A DNA stretch of 64,000 nt from assembly GCF_001423495.1 (NCBI RefSeq), contig NZ_LMOG01000017.1, positions 62,001 to 126,000 on the forward strand, written 5' to 3'. This document shows positions 26,898-35,854 of this stretch, in pieces. The position numbers and the translations under genes were made by a program. This DNA comes from Xanthomonas sp. Leaf131 (lineage in GTDB: Bacteria > Pseudomonadota > Gammaproteobacteria > Xanthomonadales > Xanthomonadaceae). Each line of letters opens with the position of its first letter. Positions within the stretch are counted from its first letter, which is position 1. The notes under the pieces are model-generated. The model did not search any database. It worked only from the letters and a program-made list of their open reading frames with translations, and had not been told where the DNA came from.

Positions 26898-27752
26898 TCA
26901 CTGCTTGACGAACTTCAAGGTCATGCGGTCGCTCTCGCCGATCGCCTTGTACTTGGCTTCATCGGCCTTGTCGTGACTATTGCTCGGCGGCAGCGTCCAC
27001 ACGCCACCGGCATAGTCCTTGGTGTCACGTGGATTGGCATTGACCTCGCTCTTGCCCGCCAGCTTGAAACCGGCTGCTTCGGCCAGTGCGATCAACTGCG
27101 TCTGACCCACATAGCCACTCTTGTCGTCAGCCGGCACGTCGGCCTTGGCACGGTGCTCCACCACGCCGAGCACGCCACCGGGCTTGAGCACCTTGTAGAA
27201 GCCGGCGAACATCGCCTCGGCATTGCCGGCCATGCGCCAGTTGTGCACGTTGCGGAAGGTCAGCACCAGATCGGCCGAATTGTCCACGCCGAACGAAGGC
27301 GTCTTGGGCACATACGAGACGAACGACGGCTTGCCGTACAGCTCCGGCTTGGCAACGAGCTTCTTCTCCAGCTCGTCGCGCGCACGCTGTGCGTAATCGC
27401 GGCTACGGCCTTCCGGCACCGCCGCCGGGTCCACCACGGCGGCCACGTACTTGCCCTTCTCGCGCAGATACGGCGCCAGAATTTCCGAATACCAGCCACC
27501 GCCCGGAGTGATTTCGATAACGGTCTGGGTCGGCTTGATGCCGAAGAACGCCAGCGTCTGACCCGGATGGCGATAGACATCGCGCTGCACGTACACACGG
27601 TCGCGCCAGTTGCCGTCGATGGCCTTTTGCAGCGCCGCATCGGGCGCCGGCAAGGTTGCGCTATCGGCCGGTTTGATTGCCATTGCCAGCGGCGCGCTCA
27701 TCGCCACTGCCATCCCCACCACACATGCACACACCAGCTTGTTGCGGATCAT
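26898..27752 (-). CDS. Exported methyltransferase-like protein (COG4798 type)
   Basis: The 284-residue product starts with a clear signal peptide (ending APLAMA, about residue 25). It contains a class I methyltransferase core: VIEITPGGGWYSEILAPYL as motif I, then DLVLTFRNVHNW and FYKVLKPGGVLGVVEHRA as motif IV/V regions. Similar proteins are annotated as predicted methyltransferases in many proteobacteria. S-adenosylmethionine is not expected in the periplasm, so the activity is open. A GGGTG box precedes the ATG. No operon partner is evident. Confidence 0.82.
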   Translation of the reverse strand: MIRNKLVCACVVGMAVAMSAPLAMAIKPADSATLPAPDAALQKAIDGNWRDRVYVQRDVYRHPGQTLAFFGIKPTQTVIEITPGGGWYSEILAPYLREKGKYVAAVVDPAAVPEGRSRDYAQRARDELEKKLVAKPELYGKPSFVSYVPKTPSFGVDNSADLVLTFRNVHNWRMAGNAEAMFAGFYKVLKPGGVLGVVEHRAKADVPADDKSGYVGQTQLIALAEAAGFKLAGKSEVNANPRDTKDYAGGVWTLPPSNSHDKADEAKYKAIGESDRMTLKFVKQ

Positions 27753-27974
27753 CACGGCACCCTTTACGGGAAAAAGTAGCGCGAGCCTAGCATGCGATTT
27801 GGAGCCTGCCATGTGCACGGCGGCGCCTGCCGCAGCAGGCGTGACGCGCGACATGTTCACATTCTGTGAGCCACTGAGCACGATGGGCGGAACGCTGAAT
27901 CCACGCGGGTGTCACACGCAACGTCGGCGTGCATGACTATCCTGTTCGGCAGTTTCGAATCAGGAGTTCTGACG

Positions 27975-28946
27975 ATGACGCAATCCCGCGCGCTGGGCCG
28001 CTCCGGCCTGCAGATTCAACCGATCGTCTTCGGCGGCAATGTATTCGGCTGGAGCGCCGACGAAGCGACCTCGTTCGCGCTGCTCGACGCCTTCGTCGAT
28101 GCCGGTTTCAATCTGATCGATACCGCCGATGCCTACTCCGGCTGGGTGCCAGGCAATCGCGGTGGCGAGTCGGAAACCATCATCGGGCGCTGGCTTGCAC
28201 GCAGTGGCAAACGCGACAAGGTGTTGATCGCGACCAAGGTGGGCAAGTGGAGCGAGCACCCGGGTCTGTCGCCCGAGAACATCGCCGCAGCGGTCGAGGA
28301 TTCGCTGACGCGTCTGCAGACCGATGTGATCGATCTGTACCAGGCGCACGAAGACGATGAATCGATTCCGCTGGAGGCCACGCTGGCCGCGTTCGGGCGC
28401 TTGATCGAACAAGGCAAGGTGCGTGCGATTGGCGCCTCCAACTACAGCGCTGCACGCCTGCGCGATGCACTGGATATTTCCGAGCAGTACACCCTGCCGC
28501 GTTACGAGAGCCTGCAGCCGGAATACAACCTCTACGACCGCGCCGGCTATGAAGCCGAGCTGGAACCGCTGATACGCGAGCGCCAGGTCGGAGTGATCAG
28601 CTACTACTCGCTGGCCAGCGGCTTTCTCACCGGCAAATACCGCAGCGCCGAGGATGCCGGCAAGAGCAGTGCGCGTGGTGCGTCGGTGGTCAAGCAGTAC
28701 GTCAATCCGCGTGGCTTGCGTATTCTGCAAGCGCTGGACGATCTGGCTGCCACGCATAGCGCCACGCCCGCGCAGATCGCATTGGCCTGGTTGATCGCGC
28801 GGCCGGGCCTGAGCGCACCGATCGTCAGCGCCACCAGCGTGACCCAGCTGCACGACGTGCTGGCGGCAGCGCGCGTGTCGCTGAGCGCGAATCAGATCGC
28901 GCAGCTGGACAACGCAAGCGCGCCGGAGCCTGCCGACGCCGCTTGA
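27975..28946 (+). CDS. Aldo/keto reductase
   Basis: The 323-residue NADPH-dependent TIM-barrel reductase has the catalytic tetrad at D49 and Y54 (IDTADAYSG), K88 (LIATKVG) and H125 (LYQAHEDD). The late SATSVTQLHDVL binds the cofactor phosphate. It resembles the YghZ/Tas-like general aldehyde reductases. The physiological substrate is unknown. CAGGAG eight to ten bases before the ATG supports the start. It is followed 111 bases later by an MDR reductase and then DkgB, forming a small group of carbonyl-reducing enzymes. Confidence 0.92.
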   Translation: MTQSRALGRSGLQIQPIVFGGNVFGWSADEATSFALLDAFVDAGFNLIDTADAYSGWVPGNRGGESETIIGRWLARSGKRDKVLIATKVGKWSEHPGLSPENIAAAVEDSLTRLQTDVIDLYQAHEDDESIPLEATLAAFGRLIEQGKVRAIGASNYSAARLRDALDISEQYTLPRYESLQPEYNLYDRAGYEAELEPLIRERQVGVISYYSLASGFLTGKYRSAEDAGKSSARGASVVKQYVNPRGLRILQALDDLAATHSATPAQIALAWLIARPGLSAPIVSATSVTQLHDVLAAARVSLSANQIAQLDNASAPEPADAA

Positions 28947-29057
28947 CGCCTCGCCGCTGCAGCGCATGTCACCCATCGCAACACTCCCTCGCGCAGCCGC
29001 CATGCGGCTGTGCTCCCTCGACCGCGCACGCGTGGTCCTTTCTGCGAGGAATTCCGC

Positions 29058-30086
29058 ATGACCGCTCTCATCAACCGCCGCATCGTGCTGGCCTCACGCC
29101 CCCACGGCGAGCCAAGCGCCGTTAACTTCCGTCTGGAAGAGGCCGCCTTGCCGCCCACCGGGCACGAACAGATTCTGGTGCGCAATCGCTTTCTTTCTCT
29201 GGACCCGTACATGCGCGGACGCATGGACGAAGGCCCGTCCTACGCCGCACCGGTGGAGATCGACGCGGTGATGGAAGGCGGCACCGTGGGCGAAGTGCTC
29301 GAATCGCATCATCCCGACTATCAACCCGGCGATCTGCTGGTGCTGCCGGGCGGCTGGCAGACGCATAGCCTGTTCACGCCTGCCGCGCCATTGCGCAAGC
29401 TGCCCAACGACGACGCCTTGCCGCTGAGCACCGCACTCGGCGTGTACGGCATGCCCGGCTTCACCGCCTACGCCGGCCTGCACGAAATCGGTAAACCGCA
29501 GGCGGGCGAGACATTGGTGGTTGCGGCGGCCAGCGGGCCGGTCGGTGCCACCGTGGCGCAGCTGGCGCGCCTGCAGGGCTTGCGCGTGGTGGCCATTGCC
29601 GGTGGCGAAGAAAAGGTGCGTTACCTGCGCGAGACGCTGCGCGTGGATGTGGCACTGGACCATCGCGCCGACGACTTTGCCGAGCAGTTGCGCGCCGCCA
29701 CGCCGGACGGTATCGACATCTATTTCGAAAACGTCGGCGGCAAGGTGTTCGATGCGGTATTGCCGCAATTGAATGCGTTTGCGCGCATCCCGGTCTGCGG
29801 CGTGGTCGCCACCTACAACAGCCGTGGCCACGCCTTGCCGGGGCCGGATCGCCTGCCGGATTTCATCGGCCAGGTGCTGCGCAAACGACTGACCGTGCGC
29901 GGCTTCATCCAGCACGATTTCAGTCGCCTGATGCCCGCCTTCCTGCGCGAAATGGGCCAGTGGCTGCGCGAGGACCAGATCCACTATCGCGAACACGTCC
30001 TGCACGGCCTGGACAGCGCACCGCAAGGCCTGATCAGCCTGCTGCGCGGCGAAAACTTCGGTAAAGCCGTCGTCGCACTCGACTAA
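29058..30086 (+). CDS. NADP-dependent MDR-family oxidoreductase, CurA-like
   Basis: The 342-residue zinc-independent medium-chain reductase has FLSLDPYMRGRM near the start. The nucleotide-binding loop is VVAAASGPVGATVAQLAR, followed by FENVGGKVFDAVL and CGVVATYN. This pattern matches CurA / YncB and leukotriene B4 12-hydroxydehydrogenase-like enzymes, which reduce alpha,beta-unsaturated ketones. GAGGA seven bases before the ATG fits the start. Its exact substrate is unknown. The gene lies between two aldo/keto reductases on the same strand. Confidence 0.9.
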   Translation: MTALINRRIVLASRPHGEPSAVNFRLEEAALPPTGHEQILVRNRFLSLDPYMRGRMDEGPSYAAPVEIDAVMEGGTVGEVLESHHPDYQPGDLLVLPGGWQTHSLFTPAAPLRKLPNDDALPLSTALGVYGMPGFTAYAGLHEIGKPQAGETLVVAAASGPVGATVAQLARLQGLRVVAIAGGEEKVRYLRETLRVDVALDHRADDFAEQLRAATPDGIDIYFENVGGKVFDAVLPQLNAFARIPVCGVVATYNSRGHALPGPDRLPDFIGQVLRKRLTVRGFIQHDFSRLMPAFLREMGQWLREDQIHYREHVLHGLDSAPQGLISLLRGENFGKAVVALD

Positions 30087-30121
30087 ATAACTCACAGCGC
30101 CTCGCATACCCCCGCTTTTAC

Positions 30122-30154
30122 GATTCCCCATTCCCGATTCACTATTCCCGATTA
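30122..30154 (+). repeat. Degenerate ATTCCC(C/G) tandem repeat before dkgB
   Basis: GATTCCCCATTCCCGATT followed by CACTATTCCCGATTA is an imperfect 10- to 15-base tandem repeat. It is related in composition to the heptamers at 9082-9116 on the opposite strand and lies 14 bases before the dkgB ATG. It is typical of Xanthomonas intergenic DNA. Confidence 0.7.
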
Positions 30155-30167
30155 ACAAAGGAACACA

Positions 30168-30971
30168 ATGACAGTCCCCGCATTCGGCCTCGGCACCTTT
30201 CGTCTCAAGGACCAGGTCGTCATCGACTCGGTGCGCAATGCACTGGAGTTGGGTTACCGCGCCGTCGATACCGCGCAGATCTATGACAACGAAGAACAGG
30301 TCGGCCAGGCGATTGCCGCCTCCCGCGTGCCGCGCGATCAGCTGTATCTGACCACCAAGATCTGGGTCGACAAGTTCGGCGGCGGCGCCTTGCTGCCGAG
30401 CCTGCAGGACAGCCTGCGCAAGCTCGGCACCGAATATGTGGATCTCACCCTGATTCACTGGCCCTCGCCGCAAGATCAGGTGTCGATGCGCGAGTATCTG
30501 GAAGCGCTGGCGCAGGCCAGGCAGCAGGGCCTGACCCGCGCGATCGGTGTGTCCAATTTCACCATTGCATTGATCAAGCAGGCCATCGAGATTTTGGGTG
30601 CCGATGCCATCGCCACCAACCAGATCGAAGTGCATCCGTACTTGCAGAACCGCACGTTGATCGCGTTCCTGCGTGAGCAAGGCATCCATGTCACCTCGTA
30701 CATGACGCTGGCGGTGGGCGAAGTGTTGAAGGATCCGGTGATCCAGGCGATTGCCGCGCGTCATGACGCCACCCCGGCGCAGGTCACGCTGGCCTGGGCA
30801 TTGCAGCAGGGGTATTCGGTGATTCCGTCTTCGACCAAGCGCGAAAATCTTCAAAGCAATCTCAAGGCGCAGACGCTGCAGTTGAGCGAGCAGGACATGC
30901 GCGAGATCGCCGCACTCGACCGCGGTCAGCGCCTGGCCAACCCGAAGGCGATTGCACCCGACTGGGATTGA
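30168..30971 (+). CDS. dkgB: 2,5-diketo-D-gluconate reductase B
   Basis: The 267-residue aldo/keto reductase aligns from end to end in memory with E. coli Dkg[68 protein letters not shown] and the final PDWD. The tetrad is D34, Y39, K64 and H97. The enzyme reduces 2,5-diketo-D-gluconate and small aldehydes such as methylglyoxal. AAAGGA before the ATG marks the start. A GC-rich hairpin (30985-31014) lies past the stop. Confidence 0.95.
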   Translation: MTVPAFGLGTFRLKDQVVIDSVRNALELGYRAVDTAQIYDNEEQVGQAIAASRVPRDQLYLTTKIWVDKFGGGALLPSLQDSLRKLGTEYVDLTLIHWPSPQDQVSMREYLEALAQARQQGLTRAIGVSNFTIALIKQAIEILGADAIATNQIEVHPYLQNRTLIAFLREQGIHVTSYMTLAVGEVLKDPVIQAIAARHDATPAQVTLAWALQQGYSVIPSSTKRENLQSNLKAQTLQLSEQDMREIAALDRGQRLANPKAIAPDWD

Positions 30972-31118
30972 GTTCTCGGTTTTTGCCCCGTCCCGGCATC
31001 GTCCGGTACGGGGCACAGCAGCCGCGACGACCGCTCGTCGTCGCGCGCTGGTTGCACGCGGCAGCCGCTGCTACGGTGCCAGCACAGGGGGGTAAGTCTC
31101 GACAACGGAGTCCTACCC

Positions 31119-31421
31119 ATGCACACCGCATCCGTCTTGACCCGCCGCGTCGTCAATCTCGACGCAGAGATCGCCTACTGGCGCGATGTCCATGCCGAAG
31201 GCCATCTGGGCGGCTACGATTTTGCCGACTATGCCCGGCTGCTCAAGCTCGGCTACGACATCTACCTGGCCTATCCGCGCGCCACCGAAGCGCAGTTGTA
31301 CCGCGTGCTGCAGGACGGCTTCTACCACTATCAACCGATGCTGTCGGTGCCCTGGGATCAGGCGCGCTGGATCGTGCGGCACGCGTGGCGGCATATGGAA
31401 GATGCGGCCGTTCGGCATTGA
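31119..31421 (+). CDS. Conserved-looking hypothetical protein, 100 residues
   Basis: The reading frame has strong third-position GC bias. A GGAG box (AACGGAGTCC) lies about eight bases before the ATG. The product is soluble, aromatic- and acid-rich (YWRDVHAEGHLGGYDFADYA, YRVLQDGFYHYQPML, VPWDQARWIVRHAWRHME). I recognise no family. It has no signal peptide or membrane segment and stands alone between dkgB and a minus-strand hypothetical gene. Confidence 0.65.
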   Translation: MHTASVLTRRVVNLDAEIAYWRDVHAEGHLGGYDFADYARLLKLGYDIYLAYPRATEAQLYRVLQDGFYHYQPMLSVPWDQARWIVRHAWRHMEDAAVRH

Positions 31422-31474
31422 AGCGACAAGTCAGGTTACTGCGTCGCCGCGCGGCCTCAATGCCGCGATAAAAC

Positions 31475-31885
31475 TCAGTTCAACTGCCCCATCGCCTGAC
31501 GGTCGATGCGGTGTTTTTCGGCCAATGCCTGCATCCCTTGCAGGGTGGCGGCGATCAGGCTGGCATAGCGCAACCGCCACAGATTGGCGCGGTCGTTGTC
31601 GTCGTGGGTGCTGCCCAGGCCATCCAGCACCTGCGGCAGACGCCGATCGGCCAACGCCGAAGCGGCCAAATAGGGCTTGGCCGGAGCAATCACATCCACC
31701 GGTTCGCGCCAGTCGTTGGCCACCTGCCGGGCGATGCCGGCCAGATGCGAGAGCTGGTGCATGCCGATCAGCGTCTCGTGCAACATCTCGCGACAGGCCC
31801 ATTGCCACAGCGCCACCTTCTCCGATGGGTTCTGGGCGATCTCGGTCAGCGCCAGATCAACCTTTTCGATGCGTGAGTCGAGCAT
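31475..31885 (-). CDS. Hypothetical protein, 136 residues
   Basis: GGAGC seven bases before the ATG at 31885 supports the start. The longer reading from 31942 lacks coding character at its beginning. The all-helical product (KVALWQWACREMLHETLIGM, LADRRLPQVLDGLGSTH, YASLIAATLQGMQALAEKH) has no signal peptide. No known family is recognised. It is convergent with the preceding hypothetical gene and divergent from the lipoprotein gene downstream. Confidence 0.6.
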   Translation of the reverse strand: MLDSRIEKVDLALTEIAQNPSEKVALWQWACREMLHETLIGMHQLSHLAGIARQVANDWREPVDVIAPAKPYLAASALADRRLPQVLDGLGSTHDDNDRANLWRLRYASLIAATLQGMQALAEKHRIDRQAMGQLN

Positions 31886-32106
31886 TGCGGAGCTCCGATG
31901 CTGCTGTGCAACATAATTCACACCATCCGCCGTGAGAGTCAAGTGAGCCAGTCGCTAAAATGATGTCGGCGTGCCGGGGCTCGACCCGGTTCACGCTTTG
32001 CAATCGCCGTCGAGTCCGATAAGACTTGCGGCACCCTGACTTCCTGCCCATGGCGGTGCGCATCGCCACACGCGATGCTGCTGGCTCCAGACACCAAGGC
32101 CGCCGC

Positions 32107-32916
32107 ATGCGCTCCACTGCCTTTTTCATGCCGCTAGTGCTGCTGGCGGCCTGTAGCGCGCAAGCCGAGACCGCCAAGCCACAGGTCTCTTCGCAGCAGT
32201 GCGAGGTCAGCACGTCCTACGACGTGCTTGCCGATAGCGGCGGCATCTGGCTACGCCGCAAACAGGGCGTGCCGCGCGAGATCTTTTTCCACGGTGGCGA
32301 GCTCAACGTGGATCGCCAGCCGCAGCCGGTGAGCGCTGCCGACGCGCAGCGCCTGCGCGAGATCGAGCACGGCGCTCGCACGCTGATGCCGGCAGTGACC
32401 GACATCGCGCGGTCGGTGGTCGGCATCACCTTCGATGCGTTGGCCGGCGTGGTGCAGATGCTCACCGGCAGCACGCGCCAGGAGCGCAAGGTCGAGCGGC
32501 TGCGCGTCAACGCGCTTGCGCAGGTCGATGCCACCCTGGGGCGTGGGCGCTGGGAGCAGGAGCTGTTCGACGAACATTTCGAAGCCAACGTCGAACGGGC
32601 TGCAGAAGAGTTGGCCGGCGGCCTGACCCGCAGCGTGATGTGGACGGTGATGACCGGACGCACTGCGCAGCTGGAGCGTCGCGGGGAGCAATTGGACGCG
32701 CGCATGGAACAGCAGATGCAGGGACGCAGCGAAGCATTGGAGGCGCAGGCGCGGACCTTATGCACGCAGGTAGAGGCGTTGTACGCGGTGCAACAGGCGC
32801 TGGAGTATCGCTTTCATGGCGAGCGCTTGCAGATGCTGGAACTCAATCAACATCAGCAGAAAGAGCAGGACGATGCGCCGGTTTCCAACAGCGTTGTGGT
32901 GACGGCTACGCACTGA
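32107..32916 (+). CDS. DUF2884 (YggN-like) lipoprotein
   Basis: The 269-residue product starts with a lipoprotein signal (PLVLLAACS, lipobox LAAC, lipidated C17 or nearby). It then carries the DUF2884 pattern GIWLRRKQGVPREIFFHGGELNVD, followed by a helical middle and a Gln/Glu-rich C-terminal coiled-coil-like stretch (ARMEQQMQGRSEALEAQARTL). The family is periplasmic and of unknown function. I chose the ATG at 32107 over 32026 because it places the lipobox at the usual distance. Confidence 0.8.
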   Translation: MRSTAFFMPLVLLAACSAQAETAKPQVSSQQCEVSTSYDVLADSGGIWLRRKQGVPREIFFHGGELNVDRQPQPVSAADAQRLREIEHGARTLMPAVTDIARSVVGITFDALAGVVQMLTGSTRQERKVERLRVNALAQVDATLGRGRWEQELFDEHFEANVERAAEELAGGLTRSVMWTVMTGRTAQLERRGEQLDARMEQQMQGRSEALEAQARTLCTQVEALYAVQQALEYRFHGERLQMLELNQHQQKEQDDAPVSNSVVVTATH

Positions 32917-33047
32917 AAGCGGTAATGACATCGCGAGCGGCGCGGCATCTCACCAATGTCTTTTCGCCAGCATCTGATTGATCTCGCCGCTGCCGCTTGG
33001 CGACTGGCAGCAGCGGGCATTGTTGCGCTCAATCAGTCATCGCAGCA

Positions 33048-33749
33048 TCAGGCCAGCAGCCATTCCCGCAGCGCATCCGATACTGCCTGCGGCTGCTCCA
33101 ATGGCGATAGATGCCCACACGCAGGCACTTGCACCAGTTTCGCCTGCATGGCGAGCGCGGCCATTTCCTCATGTAATGCGAGCGGGGTGATCGCATCGTC
33201 CTGGCCGCACAGCACCAACAGCGGGCCGGTATACGCGCTTAGCAGCGCGCGACCATCTTCGCGCTCCAGCCGGTTTTGACGCAGAAATACCTCCACTCCC
33301 AGGCGCTGGGTCATGCCGCGGACGCGTTCCAGCAAGGCGGCGTCCTGCCAACGCGATGGATGCACGTAGTGGCGCATCAACCGTTCGCCGAATCCAAGAA
33401 ACGACTTGCCGCCGCGCACGCTTGCTTCCTGCGCGCGCCGTTGCGCCGCCCGCTCGAGCGAATCGGCACGTGTGGAGGTATCCAGCAACGCCAGGCGCTC
33501 CACACGCTCGGGCGCGATACGCAGGATTTCCTGCGCCACATAGCCACCCAACGAGAATCCAGCCAGTGCGAAACGCGGCGGCATCTGCGCCAGCACCTGC
33601 GTTGCAAGCTCACGCATGCTGTCGCCCTGGGTGATGTCGCCGACCACGCACTCGGCAACGTCGGCCAGCGCAATGCGCTGCGCCTGCCACAACTGCGCAT
33701 CGTTGAGCAGGCCGGGCAGCAGTAATAACGTGGGACGCGTTGCGCTCAT
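33048..33749 (-). CDS. Alpha/beta hydrolase
   Basis: The 233-residue serine hydrolase has the opening strand TLLLLPGLLNDAQLW. The nucleophile elbow is AGFSLGGYVAQ (S66), the acid region VLCGQDDAITP and the catalytic His PACGHLSPLEQP. The arrangement resembles small carboxylesterases such as BioH/MenH-like enzymes, but the substrate is unknown. There is no export signal. It is followed upstream by a gene-free stretch of about 315 bases holding a hairpin that probably ends ohr transcription. Confidence 0.85.
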   Translation of the reverse strand: MSATRPTLLLLPGLLNDAQLWQAQRIALADVAECVVGDITQGDSMRELATQVLAQMPPRFALAGFSLGGYVAQEILRIAPERVERLALLDTSTRADSLERAAQRRAQEASVRGGKSFLGFGERLMRHYVHPSRWQDAALLERVRGMTQRLGVEVFLRQNRLEREDGRALLSAYTGPLLVLCGQDDAITPLALHEEMAALAMQAKLVQVPACGHLSPLEQPQAVSDALREWLLA

Positions 33750-33994
33750 GCGCAGAAGATTCCGGACGGCGCCGGCGAAGCAAACGGTGTCATCGTCTTA
33801 GCGTTGTTCACGGAACGTAGCGCGCAGTTGCCAGGTGGGTGCGGGTGGCACGGAGGAACTGCAGTGTACGAGTGGTACATCACGCAACGAAATTGGCCGC
33901 GCCCGCCTAGCAGTGAGCGCAGGCGTTTGGTTAGCGGCTCTTGATGTGGCAAGCGGCTGTGGCCAACATGTGCAAACAGGCGATGCACAACGAA

Positions 33995-34020
33995 CGCGGC
34001 CCGACGCATGCGCCGGGCCG
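33995..34020 (-). terminator. Hairpin downstream of ohr
   Basis: GCGGCCCG (33995-34002) pairs with CGGGCCGC (34013-34020) around a 10-base loop. It is 45 bases past the ohr stop. On the minus strand it is followed by GTTCGTTG, which is weakly T-rich. The rest of 33750-34064 shows nothing gene-like. Confidence 0.5.
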
Positions 34021-34064
34021 CTTCTGACACTGCTACGCGATATGCGCGGCAGCACTGGCGTGGA

Positions 34065-34493
34065 TCAGGCCAGGGTCAGGGTGACGTCGATGTTGCCGCG
34101 GGTCGCGTTGGAGTACGGGCAGACCTGGTGGGCCTTGTCGACCAGCGCCTGCAGTTCGGCCTTGTCCATGCCCGGCACCGCGATGCGCAGCTCCACCGCA
34201 ATACCGAAGCCACCGGGAATCTGGCCGATGCCGACGCTGCTGTCGATGCTCACTTCGCCCGGCAGCTTGAGCTTGTCCTGACCTGCAACGGCCTTCATCG
34301 CGCCGATGAAGCAGGCCGCATAACCGGCAGCGAACAGCTGCTCCGGGTTGGTGCCGTCGCCGCCCGCGCCGCCCAGCTCACGCGGGGTGGACAGCTTGGC
34401 GTCCAGCGCCTTGTCAGAGGACACGGCGCGGCCTTCGCGGCCACCGGTTGCGGTGGCGTGGGCGGTGTAGAGGATTTTTTCAGGTGAAGCCAT
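34065..34493 (-). CDS. ohr: Organic hydroperoxide resistance protein Ohr
   Basis: The 142-residue thiol peroxidase detoxifies organic hydroperoxides in the cytoplasm using lipoylated partners. The two active-site cysteines are C61 (AACFIGA) and C125 ([10 protein letters not shown]). The opening [18 protein letters not shown] is the family signature. It lies 105 bases downstream of ohrR on the same strand, as in other Xanthomonas. There the operon is induced by organic peroxides and the transcript is processed. Confidence 0.97.
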   Translation of the reverse strand: MASPEKILYTAHATATGGREGRAVSSDKALDAKLSTPRELGGAGGDGTNPEQLFAAGYAACFIGAMKAVAGQDKLKLPGEVSIDSSVGIGQIPGGFGIAVELRIAVPGMDKAELQALVDKAHQVCPYSNATRGNIDVTLTLA

Positions 34494-34598
34494 GGTGGTT
34501 CTCCAGGGTGAGCGCTGTGAGCGCGTGATTAGTTGAATCGTTGACGATTGAATCGTGTACGACTTGTTGAATCAAAGTCTGGGGACAGGTGGATCGAC

Positions 34599-35060
34599 TT
34601 ACCCCGTTCCAAGGCTGGAGCGTAGCTTTTCCAGTTCCTGCTTGAGTTGACGCAGTTCGTCCAACGAACACGCCGACGCACAGAACACCTGCTCCGGCAC
34701 CGCGCCTGCCTTGCTGCGCAATGCGCGCCCGGCGTCGGTCAACGCAATGATCACCTGACGCTCGTCGCTGACGGCGCGCGTGCGGGTGACCAAACCGGCG
34801 GCCTGTAAGCGCTTGAGCAGCGGCGTCAGCGTGGCCGAGTCCAGATACAGGCGCTCGCCGATCTCCGACACGCTGCGACCGTCGGTCTCCCACAGCACCA
34901 GCATCACCAGATACTGCGGATAGGTCAGGTCCAGCGTCTTCAGCAGCCCGCGGTAGAGCTTGTGCATCGCCAGGTTGGCCGAATACAGCGCAAAGCACAG
35001 CTGGTTGTCGAGCTGTAGCAGCGCGTCGGTCCGGGCGGTGGTGGCTGTGGGGGTGTCCAT
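34599..35060 (-). CDS. ohrR: Organic peroxide sensor OhrR (MarR family)
   Basis: The 153-residue winged-helix repressor senses organic hydroperoxides through a reactive cysteine. C22 ([10 protein letters not shown]) is the sensor, and C127 and C131 lie in VFCASACS. In X. campestris OhrR the C22-C127 disulfide releases DNA, so the whole switch is present here. The DNA-binding segment is [23 protein letters not shown]. It heads the ohrR-ohr operon. A palindromic operator starts four bases upstream of the ATG. Confidence 0.97.
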   Translation of the reverse strand: MDTPTATTARTDALLQLDNQLCFALYSANLAMHKLYRGLLKTLDLTYPQYLVMLVLWETDGRSVSEIGERLYLDSATLTPLLKRLQAAGLVTRTRAVSDERQVIIALTDAGRALRSKAGAVPEQVFCASACSLDELRQLKQELEKLRSSLGTG

Positions 35061-35063
35061 GGC

Positions 35064-35094
35064 TGCAATTTACATAGTGCACTATTTAATTGCA
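35064..35094. promoter_or_regulatory. OhrR operator palindrome
   Basis: A perfect 12-base core, ATAGTGCACTAT (35074-35085), is flanked by TGCAATT (35064-35070) and AATTGCA (35088-35094), which are also exact inverted copies. The AT-rich block directly precedes the ohrR start, as expected for autorepression by OhrR overlapping the promoter. Binding is inferred, not shown. Confidence 0.7.
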
Positions 35095-35172
35095 AGCGAT
35101 ATTTGGAACGGAGCTAGGTCTCCAAGGGAAGTGGCCGCAATACGCTCGCATGCAACCGCACTGCGCAGCGAC

Positions 35173-35853
35173 TCAGGTGAACTGGATAAAGAAATGCCCC
35201 GCCGCATCGCCTTCGCCCAGTTTCCTGGCACGCTGGTCTGCAAACAGATAGCCGGTGCCATCACCGAAGATGCCGTCATAGTCGGGATCTATCCGGCGCA
35301 GTTCCGACTCGACCAACTGGGCAAGAAAGTAATAGCGTGGACTCGTATGGATTGGGTCCTGCAACCAGCACGGTCGGCCGAGTTGTTTGCTCATCCCTGC
35401 GCCGTTGTCGTCGTCTTCCAGCTCTTTATCCATGTCGTCATCATCGAAGGGCTGCAGACCAACGAAGTGACGCCCGAGCAACCACGCACCGTCACCAAGG
35501 CACATCTCCTGCTCCGCACGTCGATGCAGCAGCACCTTGCTATGCCTCAGCGCAGTCTTGTCGAATTCGCTTTGCTGATTGACGGCGAGCCTGCGCAGCG
35601 ATGTTCGGCTGTCGCCATCGCCAGACCGCTCGATCGATGCAAAGACAGTCAGCGCCATGTCTTCGGGCAGATAGGGAGTCGGCAAAAACAACGCGGTGAG
35701 CATGACGATGGGCAGCATCGGCTGACCAGTCGACGGGTCCGTTGGCCATAGCGCCGCATCGTGCAACCAGGCACCTCCGCCAAACTGGCCCAGGCCGCAG
35801 TCCGAATCGCTGACAACGATCCTGTGGAATCCCGGGCCAGGACGCGTCTGCAT
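35173..35853 (-). CDS. DUF1963 family protein
   Basis: The 226-residue product has the typical DUF1963 ending GDGTGYLFADQRARKL, then a short beta strand. The middle is rich in Asp (PFDDDDMDKELEDDDNG). Its ATG is one base after the stop of zapE on the same strand, so the two are probably co-transcribed. The function of DUF1963 is unknown. Codon use is somewhat less GC-biased than in zapE, which might reflect later acquisition. Confidence 0.75.
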   Translation of the reverse strand: MQTRPGPGFHRIVVSDSDCGLGQFGGGAWLHDAALWPTDPSTGQPMLPIVMLTALFLPTPYLPEDMALTVFASIERSGDGDSRTSLRRLAVNQQSEFDKTALRHSKVLLHRRAEQEMCLGDGAWLLGRHFVGLQPFDDDDMDKELEDDDNGAGMSKQLGRPCWLQDPIHTSPRYYFLAQLVESELRRIDPDYDGIFGDGTGYLFADQRARKLGEGDAAGHFFIQFT

Positions 35854-35854
35854 G

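Noticed and set aside
30985-31014. GC-rich hairpin after dkgB as a terminator
   Set aside because: GCCCCGT/ACGGGGC pair well, but no T-run follows on either strand, so termination is not supported.
34480-35082. Second open frame of 200 codons over ohrR
   Set aside because: It is an alternative frame of the well-recognised OhrR coding sequence.
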